From: Sphingorhabdus lacus
GTDB taxonomy: Bacteria > Pseudomonadota > Alphaproteobacteria > Sphingomonadales > Sphingomonadaceae
Length of the DNA: 64,000 nucleotides
NCBI RefSeq assembly: GCF_009768975.1
Contig: NZ_CP035733.1
Location: 496,001-560,000, forward strand
Direction: 5' to 3'
The translations under genes and the position numbers were made by a program. The notes under the pieces were generated by a model. That model searched no databases. It was given only the letters and a program-made list of their open reading frames with translations, and was not told where the DNA came from. Below are positions 7,964 to 16,734 of this stretch, piece by piece (the first letter of the stretch is position 1; the number at the start of each line of letters is the position of its first letter).

Positions 7964-10669
7964 TTGAAAACCTATTTGAAGATATCGACCGCGGCGTTTG
8001 TGCTTGCGTCGCTTGGTGCCGGCGTAGGTGCCGCGCCTGCGTTTGCACAGGAAACGGCCGAAGAGAATGATCGTGGCATTCAAGACATTGTCGTTACCGC
8101 AACACGGCGCGAAGAGTCGGCTAATAAGGTGCCTCTGGCGATTACAGCTTTGGGCGGCGACACATTGGGTGATCTTAACATCACCAAATTCGACAAGCTG
8201 ATCGAATATCTGCCAAATGTGCGTTCAGCCTCGCGTGGCCCTGGTGCTTCTTCGATCTTCATTCGCGGCCTGTCGACGGACTCTCCGGGTCTTCAGATTG
8301 CCGGTACTGCGGGCGCCCAGCCGACCGTGGCGCTTTACGTGAACGACGCGCCGGCTTCGCTGGTTGGTCGTAACCTTGACCTCTATGCCGTTGACCTGCA
8401 GCGCGTTGAGGTCCTGGCAGGGCCGCAAGGCACGCTGTTCGGCGCGAGCGCAATGGGCGGGGCCGTCCGCTATATCACTAACAAGCCGGATGTGAGTGAA
8501 TTCCATGCCGGTTTTAACGCCAGCTATGCTTTCACCAAAAGTGGTGATGAGAGCGTTGCCGGTGATGCATTCATCAACATCCCGATCGTCAAGGATAAGC
8601 TGGCGCTTCGGGCGGTATTCTACACTGACCGTCAGGGCGGCTATATTGATAACGTAGCTGGAACGTTCCAGATGCCCTTCAACGGAAATGTGGGGATTGC
8701 TGGGCGGCTTCCGACCGGCAACCCGCTTCTTGTCATGCGGGCTATCCAGTCCTGTCAGGCAACAGCTACAACTGCTGTTCCAAACTGCACAGGCAGCCTT
8801 TACACACCACCAACACGTCAAGTCATCAACAACGACAAATTTGTAGAGAAAAACTATAACGACGCGACCTATCGCGGTGGTCGTCTCGCACTGACTTGGA
8901 AAGTGACCGATGATTGGTCGTTGGACCTGATGCATGTCCGTCAGGAACTCGACACCGATGGCGTGTTCGATTTCGAACCCGCGGTAGGCGATCTGCAGGT
9001 CACAAAGTTCAACGAAAACTCGTTGCGCGATAAGGTCGACCTGTCGACACTGACAATCAATGGCCGCTTGGGTGCACTCGATCTGATCTACACGGGTTCA
9101 TATATGAACCATCGTGCTACACAGATTGCCGACTATGCCGGTTATTCGAACATTGGCCTGTATCTGCCCTATTATGAGTGCGATCGCGGCGTTTATTATA
9201 CCGCAGCTTACAACGGTAACATCGGCAACACCTGCTACGCTCCGAACAAGAGCTATCAGGTCCGCAACCGGACCAAGCGTTTCACGCAGGAATTCCGGAT
9301 CACCACGCCTGCCGATAAGCGTATCCGCGGTACGTTCGGTTTGTTCTATGATAATAACAAACTGTTCGACAACACCGACTGGTCTTATCTGCAGGAAGCT
9401 GCCGGCTTCATTTACCGACGGGCGCCGAACGCATCGGTCAATGCAAATGATACCAGTGTTCGTCCGGTACAGGTCGGCTTTTTCAACGATATCCAGCGTA
9501 AGGATAAGCAGTTCGCCGCTTATGGTGAGGCTTCCTTCGACATCGTTCCTGAAAAGCTGATACTTACCGGTGGTCTGCGCTATTATAATGAAAAGGCATC
9601 GATTAACGGTTCCTCGAACGGCAGCTTCGGTGGCGCACGTGGGGTATATAACCCCGCAACTGGCACCTACTCGCCTTCGGCAACGCCACCTGCATTCTAC
9701 AACGTCAGCGCAAACCTGAACGTTCTGTATGCTGATGCTTCACCTGCGAAATATACCGGCGTGTTGTTCAAGGGGAACCTGACCTACCGTATCGGTGATG
9801 GTTCGCTGGTTTATGCAACCTATTCGGATGGCTTCCGTCCGGGTGGTTTTAACCGTCGTCCGTGCCGCGTACCAAGTGCGATCTGCCCCACCAACGCAGA
9901 CTTCGTCCGCTTGGGTACCTACGTGCCCGATAAGGTGAAGAACTATGAAATCGGCGGCAAGTTTGCGCTGCTGAACCGTAGCCTTCAGGTCAATGTTGCT
10001 GCGTACCAGATTGACTGGAGCAACATCCAGATCACCGTGTTCGACCAGAACATCTCTAACCAGACATTCACCACCAACTTGGTGGATGCCCGGATACGCG
10101 GTCTGGAAGGCGACATCACATGGCGCGCAACGGACGAGCTGACGCTTAACAGCGCCTTCTCATACAATGACTCGGAACTGACCAAGTATCGCAAGAACAC
10201 TACGGTTCTTCGTCCTCTTGGCGGACCGTTGGCGTTGAGCCCCAAGTTCCAGTTCAACGCCCGTCTGTTCTGGGAAAAAGAATTGGCATCCGGTCTCGCA
10301 CCATTTGCGCAAGTTGGCTTCCACTATGTGGGCAAGAGCATCTCGGACGTGATCGACAATGTCGACATCCGGTATCAAGCATCTAACCCGACATTGGGTT
10401 ATGTCGCTTCGATCCCGGTCACCTACAACGGCGTACTTGTGCGTCCCGGTGACGTCATCGCGCCAATTCCTGCGGCGCAGCAGCTCGACTCCTACGCAAC
10501 CTTCTCCGCCTCATTCGGCGTATCGAAGGATGAATGGCGCCTTGAAGTGTTCGGTGACAATCTAACCGACGAACGGCCCGAACTGTACAAGAGCGGAAAT
10601 GATGGTGAGCTTCGGACCACCACATCGCGGCCACGTACCATTGGTCTTCGTTTCTCGTATAAGATCTAA
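7964..10669 (+). CDS. TonB-dependent outer-membrane receptor
   Basis: An outer-membrane beta-barrel transporter of about 901 residues, energised by TonB. I chose the TTG at 7964 because a purine-rich RBS (GAGGGGAAGA) ends four bases before it and the product then begins MKTYLKIS with a clean signal peptide ending AFAQ; a longer reading from 7880 lacks a leader. The plug starts with DIVVTATRREESANKVP and contains the VEVLAGPQGTLFGASAMGGA signature. The barrel ends with the usual aromatic-ended strand (LRFSYKI). Three cysteine pairs in extracellular-loop-like regions are visible. The substrate is unknown; the following sulfotransferase and catabolic cassette suggest an organic nutrient rather than iron. 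Confidence 0.93.
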   Translation: MKTYLKISTAAFVLASLGAGVGAAPAFAQETAEENDRGIQDIVVTATRREESANKVPLAITALGGDTLGDLNITKFDKLIEYLPNVRSASRGPGASSIFIRGLSTDSPGLQIAGTAGAQPTVALYVNDAPASLVGRNLDLYAVDLQRVEVLAGPQGTLFGASAMGGAVRYITNKPDVSEFHAGFNASYAFTKSGDESVAGDAFINIPIVKDKLALRAVFYTDRQGGYIDNVAGTFQMPFNGNVGIAGRLPTGNPLLVMRAIQSCQATATTAVPNCTGSLYTPPTRQVINNDKFVEKNYNDATYRGGRLALTWKVTDDWSLDLMHVRQELDTDGVFDFEPAVGDLQVTKFNENSLRDKVDLSTLTINGRLGALDLIYTGSYMNHRATQIADYAGYSNIGLYLPYYECDRGVYYTAAYNGNIGNTCYAPNKSYQVRNRTKRFTQEFRITTPADKRIRGTFGLFYDNNKLFDNTDWSYLQEAAGFIYRRAPNASVNANDTSVRPVQVGFFNDIQRKDKQFAAYGEASFDIVPEKLILTGGLRYYNEKASINGSSNGSFGGARGVYNPATGTYSPSATPPAFYNVSANLNVLYADASPAKYTGVLFKGNLTYRIGDGSLVYATYSDGFRPGGFNRRPCRVPSAICPTNADFVRLGTYVPDKVKNYEIGGKFALLNRSLQVNVAAYQIDWSNIQITVFDQNISNQTFTTNLVDARIRGLEGDITWRATDELTLNSAFSYNDSELTKYRKNTTVLRPLGGPLALSPKFQFNARLFWEKELASGLAPFAQVGFHYVGKSISDVIDNVDIRYQASNPTLGYVASIPVTYNGVLVRPGDVIAPIPAAQQLDSYATFSASFGVSKDEWRLEVFGDNLTDERPELYKSGNDGELRTTTSRPRTIGLRFSYKI

Positions 10670-10678
10670 CGACAAAGA

Positions 10679-10709
10679 CGGAGCACCTGCTATAAACGCA
10701 GGTGCTCCG
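10679..10709 (+). terminator. Perfect 12-bp hairpin after the TonB receptor
   Basis: CGGAGCACCTGC at 10679-10690 pairs perfectly with 10698-10709 around a seven-base loop (TATAAAC). It begins nine bases after the receptor stop. There is no T-run after it, so it may act as an mRNA-stabilising or attenuating hairpin rather than a full intrinsic terminator; the following gene has its own strong RBS. Confidence 0.6.
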
Positions 10710-10792
10710 CCGCAATCCCATTTCGGCATTGCGTCCGATGCACGAAGTGCGGCAGTAATCCCACCACTGTTCGTCACTACACAGGAGGTCGT

Positions 10793-12799
10793 GTGACAAT
10801 ATTGGCGGAGGCTTCGCCGGAAACAATCGACGCAACTTTGCGCGAAGCACGTACGCATTTGCAGAATGCCCGGATGGCAGAAGCAATGGTTGCGTGCCGT
10901 CAGGTTCTCGATTCCGCGCCTGAAAACATCGACGCGTTATATACTCTGGCAGTGACGCAGCGGATGACTCGTGATATTCCCGCGGCAATCGCGACGCTGG
11001 ATCAGCTTATTGCCGTCGATCCCAGTTACGGCCGCGCATGGCAGGAACGCGGGCACTGCCTTCGTGACAGCGGACGACGTGAAGATGCGATCGCCGCCTA
11101 TCAGCGTGCGGTGACGCACAATGGCGCTCTTGTGGCCAGTTGGCGCATGTTGAGCGAGATGCATGGTGCTGCAGGTAGGGATGGTCCAGCCGATTTTGCC
11201 CGCGCGCAATTTACCCATCTATCCCAATTGCCACCCGAATTGCTCAGTGTCGCGAGTTTTATTCAGGAAGGCCGCATTTTTAAAGCTGAGCAACTCTGCA
11301 GGGCATTCCTGCAAAGCAATGGCCATCATATCGAGGCGATGAGGTTGCTTGCCGAAATCGGTATGAAGTTCAACGCCTATGACGAGGCCGAATTTCTGCT
11401 GGAATCCTGCAAGGTTCTGGAGCCTGAAAATGTCAGCGCACATTTTGACTATGTCAAAGTCTTGCGCAAGCGGCAGAAGTTTGAACAGGCGCTCGCCGAA
11501 GCTTCCGAGCTGCGAGAGAAAGAGCCTGGAAATCCCGAATTTGAAATGCTTTTCGCCAACGAAAATCTGGCGGTAGGCAATTTTGATCAGGCGATGCTCG
11601 TATACGAAGCCTTGTTGGGATCAATGCCGAACAACCCCGGTATCAACCTGACCTATGGACATGCCCTCAAAACTGTTGGTCGTCAGGACGATGCTATCTC
11701 AGCCTATCGTCGTGCCTATGAAGCACGCCCCGATTGTGGAGATGCGTATTGGAGCCTTGCCAATCTGAAAACCTACCGGTTCACCGATGATGAAATTGCC
11801 CAGATGCAGGCGCGGGAATCTTCTCCTGTTACTGCATTGGATGACCGTTATCATCTCTGCTTTGCATTGGGAAAAGCGTTGGAGGACAGGGGCGATTATG
11901 ATCGATCCTTTGAATATTATGAGCGGGGCAATCGCCTGAAGCGCGAAGAGTTGAAATATGATCCGGCGCGGTTGACTAAGGAAATGTATTTGCAGCGCGA
12001 ATTGGTGACCTCCGAACTGTTTGAGCGTTATGCTGGTGCGGGATGCCCGGCGCGCGACCCTATCTTTATCGTTGGTCTTCCTCGGGCGGGATCGACACTA
12101 CTTGAACAGATTTTAGCATCGCACAGCCAGGTCGAAGGAACAATGGAGTTGCCGAATATTTTCGCGCTTGCCTATCGTCTGGATCGGCAGCGGCTTGTGG
12201 GCGAAGAACCCGAATATCCGGGCAATCTGGGCACCCTGACGCCTGAAAATCTGTTGCAGTTCGGTGAAGAATTTATCCGTGATACCCGCGTATATCGCAA
12301 AGAAGGTACGCCCTTTTTCATCGATAAAATGCCGAACAATTTTCGCCATATCGGATTGATCCACATGATCCTGCCGAACGCGAAAATTATCGATGCGCGG
12401 CGCGGTGCGATGGGGTGTTGTTTTTCGGGTTTCAAACAGCTTTTTGCCGAAGGGCAGGAATTCACCTACGGCCTGAACGAAGTTGGCCAATATTATAAAG
12501 ATTACGTCGATTTGATGGATCATTGGGATCGTGTGCTGCCCGGCAAAATCTTGCGCGTACGCTATGAAGATGTGGTCGTGGATCTGGAAACGCAGGTGCG
12601 CCGTTTGCTCGATTATTGCGAGCTTCCCTTCGAAGACGCATGCATAAATTTCCATCAGACAGAACGCGCCGTCCGCACTGCAAGTTCGGAACAGGTGCGC
12701 CAACCGATTTTTAAAAGTGGAGTGGACCAATGGGAGAATTTCAGCACCCATCTGGATCCTTTACGCACAATATTAGGGCCGCAATTGGCATCAACTTGA
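10793..12799 (+). CDS. TPR-repeat sulfotransferase family protein
   Basis: A 668-residue protein with two parts. Residues about 15-380 are tetratricopeptide-like helical repeats (repeated patterns such as GRREDAIAAYQRA and GRQDDAISAYRRA). Residues about 420-660 are a sulfotransferase domain whose PAPS-binding loop reads FIVGLPRAGSTLLEQIL, with later family segments FIDKMPNNFRHIGLIHMI and LRVRYEDVV. No signal peptide is visible, so it is probably cytosolic. Start is GTG with an AGGAGG RBS four bases upstream. Such TPR-sulfotransferases commonly sit beside TonB receptors in sphingomonads and Caulobacter; acceptor and function are unknown. Confidence 0.85.
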   Translation: MTILAEASPETIDATLREARTHLQNARMAEAMVACRQVLDSAPENIDALYTLAVTQRMTRDIPAAIATLDQLIAVDPSYGRAWQERGHCLRDSGRREDAIAAYQRAVTHNGALVASWRMLSEMHGAAGRDGPADFARAQFTHLSQLPPELLSVASFIQEGRIFKAEQLCRAFLQSNGHHIEAMRLLAEIGMKFNAYDEAEFLLESCKVLEPENVSAHFDYVKVLRKRQKFEQALAEASELREKEPGNPEFEMLFANENLAVGNFDQAMLVYEALLGSMPNNPGINLTYGHALKTVGRQDDAISAYRRAYEARPDCGDAYWSLANLKTYRFTDDEIAQMQARESSPVTALDDRYHLCFALGKALEDRGDYDRSFEYYERGNRLKREELKYDPARLTKEMYLQRELVTSELFERYAGAGCPARDPIFIVGLPRAGSTLLEQILASHSQVEGTMELPNIFALAYRLDRQRLVGEEPEYPGNLGTLTPENLLQFGEEFIRDTRVYRKEGTPFFIDKMPNNFRHIGLIHMILPNAKIIDARRGAMGCCFSGFKQLFAEGQEFTYGLNEVGQYYKDYVDLMDHWDRVLPGKILRVRYEDVVVDLETQVRRLLDYCELPFEDACINFHQTERAVRTASSEQVRQPIFKSGVDQWENFSTHLDPLRTILGPQLAST

Positions 12800-12810
12800 G
12801 GGGAGTTTAG

Positions 12811-14121
12811 ATGGCGAGTAATGCACCGACCACACCGGTCAATGCCGACGAAGTCTCGACATTAGGGCAACGGTGGTACGTTCTCATCATCATGATGCTT
12901 GCATACACAATCAACATTGCAGACCGTTATGTCATGTCGACAGTTCTTGAGCCTATTCGGCTTGAACTCAAGCTGACTGATAGCGGTGTCGCCTTTTTGA
13001 CCGGTGTTTCGCTTGCCCTTTTTTACGTTACGATGGGAATTCCTTTATCATGGATTGCCGACCGTTATAATCGCAAAAACTTGCTCGCTATTTCGATGGC
13101 TGTGTGGTCTGCGATGACTGCCTTTTGTGGCTTGTCGCAGGGCTATATGCAGCTCTTGCTTGCGCGTATTGGCGTAGGCATAGGAGAAGCGGGCGGCACA
13201 CCTTCCTGCAATTCGATCGTTGCCGACTATTTCCCTGCGAGCCGCCGTGCGATGGCAATGACGGTGTTTGCGCTTGGCGCTCCCATAGGTGCGTGGTTGG
13301 GTGCCGATATGGCAGGGGCGGTGGCCGCCACATATGGCTGGCGCTACGCCTTTTTCGTTTTAGGCGTGCCCGGCGTTGTTCTAGCCTTGGTTGTGTATCT
13401 AACGATCAAGGAACCGGCACGGGGACGGCTGGATGCAGTCTCTGACCAACCCGCGCCACCGATACTCGAGACGCTCAAATTCCTCTGGTCGCAAAAAGCC
13501 GCCGTTCACGCAATGATGGGCAGCGGTCTATCTGCCCTTTGGGGTTGGGGGCTGATGTGGTTCACGCCGACCTTTATCCAGCGCACCTACGGACTGGATG
13601 TGGGCGAAGCAGGCGCGGTGGTCGGGCCAATCCATCTCGTCATGGGCATTGCGGCCTCGCTGTTTACTGCTTGGCTTGTGGCACGTCCCGCCTACACAGA
13701 CCCACGGAAAATATTGCGTTTGCTTGGCGTAGTAACGGGTCTGGCGACTATCCCATCAATCATCGCCTATTACACCCAGTCGTTGGGTGTCGCGACCGTA
13801 ATGTGGTGGATATTCATTCCGGCCATTTATTTCTACATTGGCCCAGCCTTTTCCTTGGCTCAAAATCTGGCGCCACCCAAAATGCGAGCGATGTTTATCG
13901 CGATTTCCTTGTTAATCGCGAATGTGTTTAACCTCATCGTTGCACCACAAGGCGTTGGATTGCTCAGCGACTATTTTGCCGGGCCTGCAGGGGCTGACGC
14001 GGCTTCGTTACGACTTGCGCTGCTCGTTCTGGCTCCGACAGGGTTCTGGGCCGCCTGGCATTATTGGCGCGCTGAAAAATACATTATTGAAGATCAAAAA
14101 AGGGCTGTTGGTTATGTCTGA
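12811..14121 (+). CDS. Major facilitator superfamily transporter (spinster-like)
   Basis: A 436-residue inner-membrane permease with about 12 hydrophobic segments. The loop 2-3 motif appears as WIADRYNRKNLLA, and the fourth/fifth helix motif as ARIGVGIGEAGGTP, a pattern typical of the spinster-like MFS branch. The ATG follows GAGGGGAG and starts 11 bases after the sulfotransferase stop. The end overlaps the aldehyde dehydrogenase start by eight bases. It probably imports the substrate handled by the next three enzymes; which compound cannot be read from sequence. Confidence 0.92.
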   Translation: MASNAPTTPVNADEVSTLGQRWYVLIIMMLAYTINIADRYVMSTVLEPIRLELKLTDSGVAFLTGVSLALFYVTMGIPLSWIADRYNRKNLLAISMAVWSAMTAFCGLSQGYMQLLLARIGVGIGEAGGTPSCNSIVADYFPASRRAMAMTVFALGAPIGAWLGADMAGAVAATYGWRYAFFVLGVPGVVLALVVYLTIKEPARGRLDAVSDQPAPPILETLKFLWSQKAAVHAMMGSGLSALWGWGLMWFTPTFIQRTYGLDVGEAGAVVGPIHLVMGIAASLFTAWLVARPAYTDPRKILRLLGVVTGLATIPSIIAYYTQSLGVATVMWWIFIPAIYFYIGPAFSLAQNLAPPKMRAMFIAISLLIANVFNLIVAPQGVGLLSDYFAGPAGADAASLRLALLVLAPTGFWAAWHYWRAEKYIIEDQKRAVGYV

Positions 14122-15550
14122 AGGCACACTCAAATCTTATATCGACGGCGAATGGGTCCTTCCCGCGACGTCGACGGACATCGTAACGGCTACCAATCCC
14201 GCGACTGAGGAAATCTGCGCTACGGTAGCTGTGTGCGGCCATGATGATGTAGATCGCGCTGCGCGGGCAGCGCGGGCGGCTTTTGATGGCTATGCCGCCA
14301 TGTCTCTCGATGACCGCATCGCACTTGTTGAAAATCTGATCGCAATATTCGAGCGGCGCTATGATGAAATGGTCACTGCCATCTCGACCGAGATGGGAGC
14401 GCCCTATGACTTGTCGTATAATTCGCAGGCGGAATGTGGTCCTGGCCACCTAAAGGAAACTATTGCAGCAGCCCGCGAAATGGAATGGGAACGCAAGATC
14501 GGTAGTAATGCACGACTTGTCCGCGAACCCATAGGCGTTTGCGTTCTTATCACGCCGTGGAACTGGCCGGTAAACCAACTTGCCGCGAAAATCGGACCAG
14601 CCTTAGTTGCTGGATGCACGATGATTTTGAAACCAAGCGAAGTTGCGCCATTGTCTGCTCAATTGTTCGCTGAGTTTATCGACGAAGCTGGATTCCCGGC
14701 GGGCGTATTCAATATGGTGCACGGCACGGGCCCGGCGATAGGGGATGCCCTTACCAGCCATCCGGAAGTGGACATGATTTCCTTCACCGGGTCGACGCGG
14801 GCGGGTATCCAGGTCGCCAAATCGGCTGCGGATACCGTCAAACGCGTGTCGCAGGAACTGGGTGGCAAGTCCGCCAATATTGTCTTTGCGGACTCCGATC
14901 TGCCTGCATCAGTGAAGCGCGGCGTATTGCATTGTTTCGAAAATGCCGGGCAGTCCTGTAATGCGCCAACACGTATGCTGGTAGAGGCATCGGTATATGA
15001 TGAGGCGGTCGCTATTGCAGCGGAAACGGCCAAAGCGGCCAAGCTAGGTGATCCGATGGAAAAGGGTCGCCATTTCGGCCCTGTCGTCAGCAAATTGCAG
15101 TTTGATAAGATACAGCGCCTGATCCAAATCGGTATTGACGAAGGTGCTCAAGTCGTGGCGGGCGGTGTCGGTCGTGCCGAGGGGTTCAATCGTGGCTATT
15201 ATGTGAAGCCGACAGTATTTGCTGGCGTCCACAATAAGATGGCGATTGCCCAGGAAGAAGTGTTCGGCCCCGTACTGGTCATGATTCCGTTCAAGGATGA
15301 GGCGGAAGCCATCGAGATCGCCAACGATACACCCTATGGATTGGCCGCCTATGTGCAGAGCGGTGACATGGAACGTGCGCGCCGTGTATCCCGCCGGATG
15401 CGAGCGGGCGGAGTCAGCATAAACGGCGCTGGTCAGGATTACGCTTCGCCCTTCGGCGGCTACAAACAATCCGGCAATGGGCGAGAATGGGGCGAGTGGG
15501 GTCTGCATGACTTCCTCGAAATCAAGGTCATCAACGGTTTCGAAGGATGA
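14114..15550 (+). CDS. Aldehyde dehydrogenase (NAD(P)-dependent)
   Basis: A 478-residue ALDH-superfamily enzyme. Catalytic residues are visible: general base E248 in QELGGKS, nucleophile C282 in GQSCNAPTR, the oxyanion asparagine in TPWNWP (about N150) and the NAD-loop FTGSTRAG (about 224-231). The start MSEGTLKSYIDGEW is the usual ALDH N-terminus; a longer frame upstream lies inside the MFS gene and is rejected. The gene overlaps both neighbours (8 bases with MFS, 4 with the enolase-family gene). It probably oxidises the aldehyde produced by the GMC enzyme of the same operon. A betaine-aldehyde role is possible but not shown. Confidence 0.93.
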   Translation: MSEGTLKSYIDGEWVLPATSTDIVTATNPATEEICATVAVCGHDDVDRAARAARAAFDGYAAMSLDDRIALVENLIAIFERRYDEMVTAISTEMGAPYDLSYNSQAECGPGHLKETIAAAREMEWERKIGSNARLVREPIGVCVLITPWNWPVNQLAAKIGPALVAGCTMILKPSEVAPLSAQLFAEFIDEAGFPAGVFNMVHGTGPAIGDALTSHPEVDMISFTGSTRAGIQVAKSAADTVKRVSQELGGKSANIVFADSDLPASVKRGVLHCFENAGQSCNAPTRMLVEASVYDEAVAIAAETAKAAKLGDPMEKGRHFGPVVSKLQFDKIQRLIQIGIDEGAQVVAGGVGRAEGFNRGYYVKPTVFAGVHNKMAIAQEEVFGPVLVMIPFKDEAEAIEIANDTPYGLAAYVQSGDMERARRVSRRMRAGGVSINGAGQDYASPFGGYKQSGNGREWGEWGLHDFLEIKVINGFEG

Positions 15551-16734
15551 AACTTACCGACATCCAGACTTTCGTCGTCGGTAATCCGCCACCCCATTTT
15601 GGCGGACGCTATTTTGTATTTGTGAAACTGACCACCGACAGCGGCGTGTCGGGGGTGGGTGAGGCTTATTGCGTTCCGTTTGAACCGCATCTTGTCGCCC
15701 GGATGATTGAGGATGTTTTCGCGCGCTATGTCGCCGGAAACGATCCCCATAATATCGAAAACATGTGGCGGCGCGTATATTCCAGCGGCTTTACCCAGCA
15801 TCCGGACCTCACGTTGATGGGCGTATTGTCCGCGCTGGAAATGGCATGCTGGGACATTATTGGCAAAGAGGCCAGCAAGCCGGTGTATAAATTGCTGGGC
15901 GGGCAGGTACACGAACGGTTGCGTGCCTACACCTATATTTATCCGCGACCCGGCGACAAAAGCGATGTTTATCATGACCCCGATCTCGCTGCGACGAGGG
16001 CGGCCGAATATCTGGACCAAGGCTTTACTGCCCTGAAATTCGACCCAGCGGGACCCTATTCGGCCTTTGACGGCCGGCAATTATCGCTTGAGGCGTTGGA
16101 TCTATGCGAGCGTTTTGCGCGCCAGCTACGCGAAGCAGTGGGCATGAAAGCGGATCTGCTTTTTGGCACCCATGGACAAATGACGGCAGCAGGCGCGATC
16201 CGTCTTGCCAAAAGGCTGGAGCCGTCCGACCCGCTTTGGTTGGAAGAACCTGTCCCGCCGGATGCGCCCGAAGAAATGGCAAAGGTGGCACGCGCCACCT
16301 CAATACCCATTGCGACGGGGGAGCGGCTGACAACAAAATATGATTTTGCGCGCTTACTGCGGGCCGGTGCTGCGGCCATTCTACAAATGAATTTGGGACG
16401 CGTTGGCGGTATTTTGGAAGCGAAGAAAATCGCCGCCATGGCCGAGGTCGATCATGTGCAAATCGCACCGCATCTTTATTGCGGTCCAATCGTCGGGGCC
16501 GCGAATATCCAGATCGCGACCTGCTCGCCCAATTTCTTGATCCTCGAAAGCATCGAAACATGGGGCGGCTTTCATAGCGAGATATTGAAAACCCCTATTC
16601 GTTTTGAAGAAGGCCATGTTATCCCTTCCAATGATCCGGGTTTGGGCGTCGAACTGAATGAGGATGTTGCCAATGCGAACCCTTACACCGGAACCATGCT
16701 CCACCTCGAAATGACGCAGAATCCGGTCCAGTGA
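15547..16734 (+). CDS. Enolase-superfamily (mandelate racemase/galactonate dehydratase-like) enzyme
   Basis: A 395-residue metal-dependent enzyme with the N-terminal capping domain and C-terminal barrel of the mandelate racemase group. Candidate functional residues are the lysine and aspartate in ALKFDP, the Asp and His in ADLLFGTHGQ, glutamates in WLEEPVPP and ATGERL, and the histidine in IAPHLYCGP. This arrangement resembles acid-sugar dehydratases of the GalD/ManD type more than the racemases. The start overlaps the ALDH stop as ATGA and the end overlaps the GMC gene as GTGA. It likely abstracts an alpha-proton from a carboxylate made by the neighbouring oxidases. Substrate unknown; a racemase or epimerase activity cannot be excluded. 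Confidence 0.85.
   Translation: MKLTDIQTFVVGNPPPHFGGRYFVFVKLTTDSGVSGVGEAYCVPFEPHLVARMIEDVFARYVAGNDPHNIENMWRRVYSSGFTQHPDLTLMGVLSALEMACWDIIGKEASKPVYKLLGGQVHERLRAYTYIYPRPGDKSDVYHDPDLAATRAAEYLDQGFTALKFDPAGPYSAFDGRQLSLEALDLCERFARQLREAVGMKADLLFGTHGQMTAAGAIRLAKRLEPSDPLWLEEPVPPDAPEEMAKVARATSIPIATGERLTTKYDFARLLRAGAAAILQMNLGRVGGILEAKKIAAMAEVDHVQIAPHLYCGPIVGAANIQIATCSPNFLILESIETWGGFHSEILKTPIRFEEGHVIPSNDPGLGVELNEDVANANPYTGTMLHLEMTQNPVQ

Noticed and set aside
13922..14113. Longer aldehyde dehydrogenase start
   Set aside because: Lies in the MFS gene and adds no ALDH-like residues; ATG 14114 gives the standard N-terminus.
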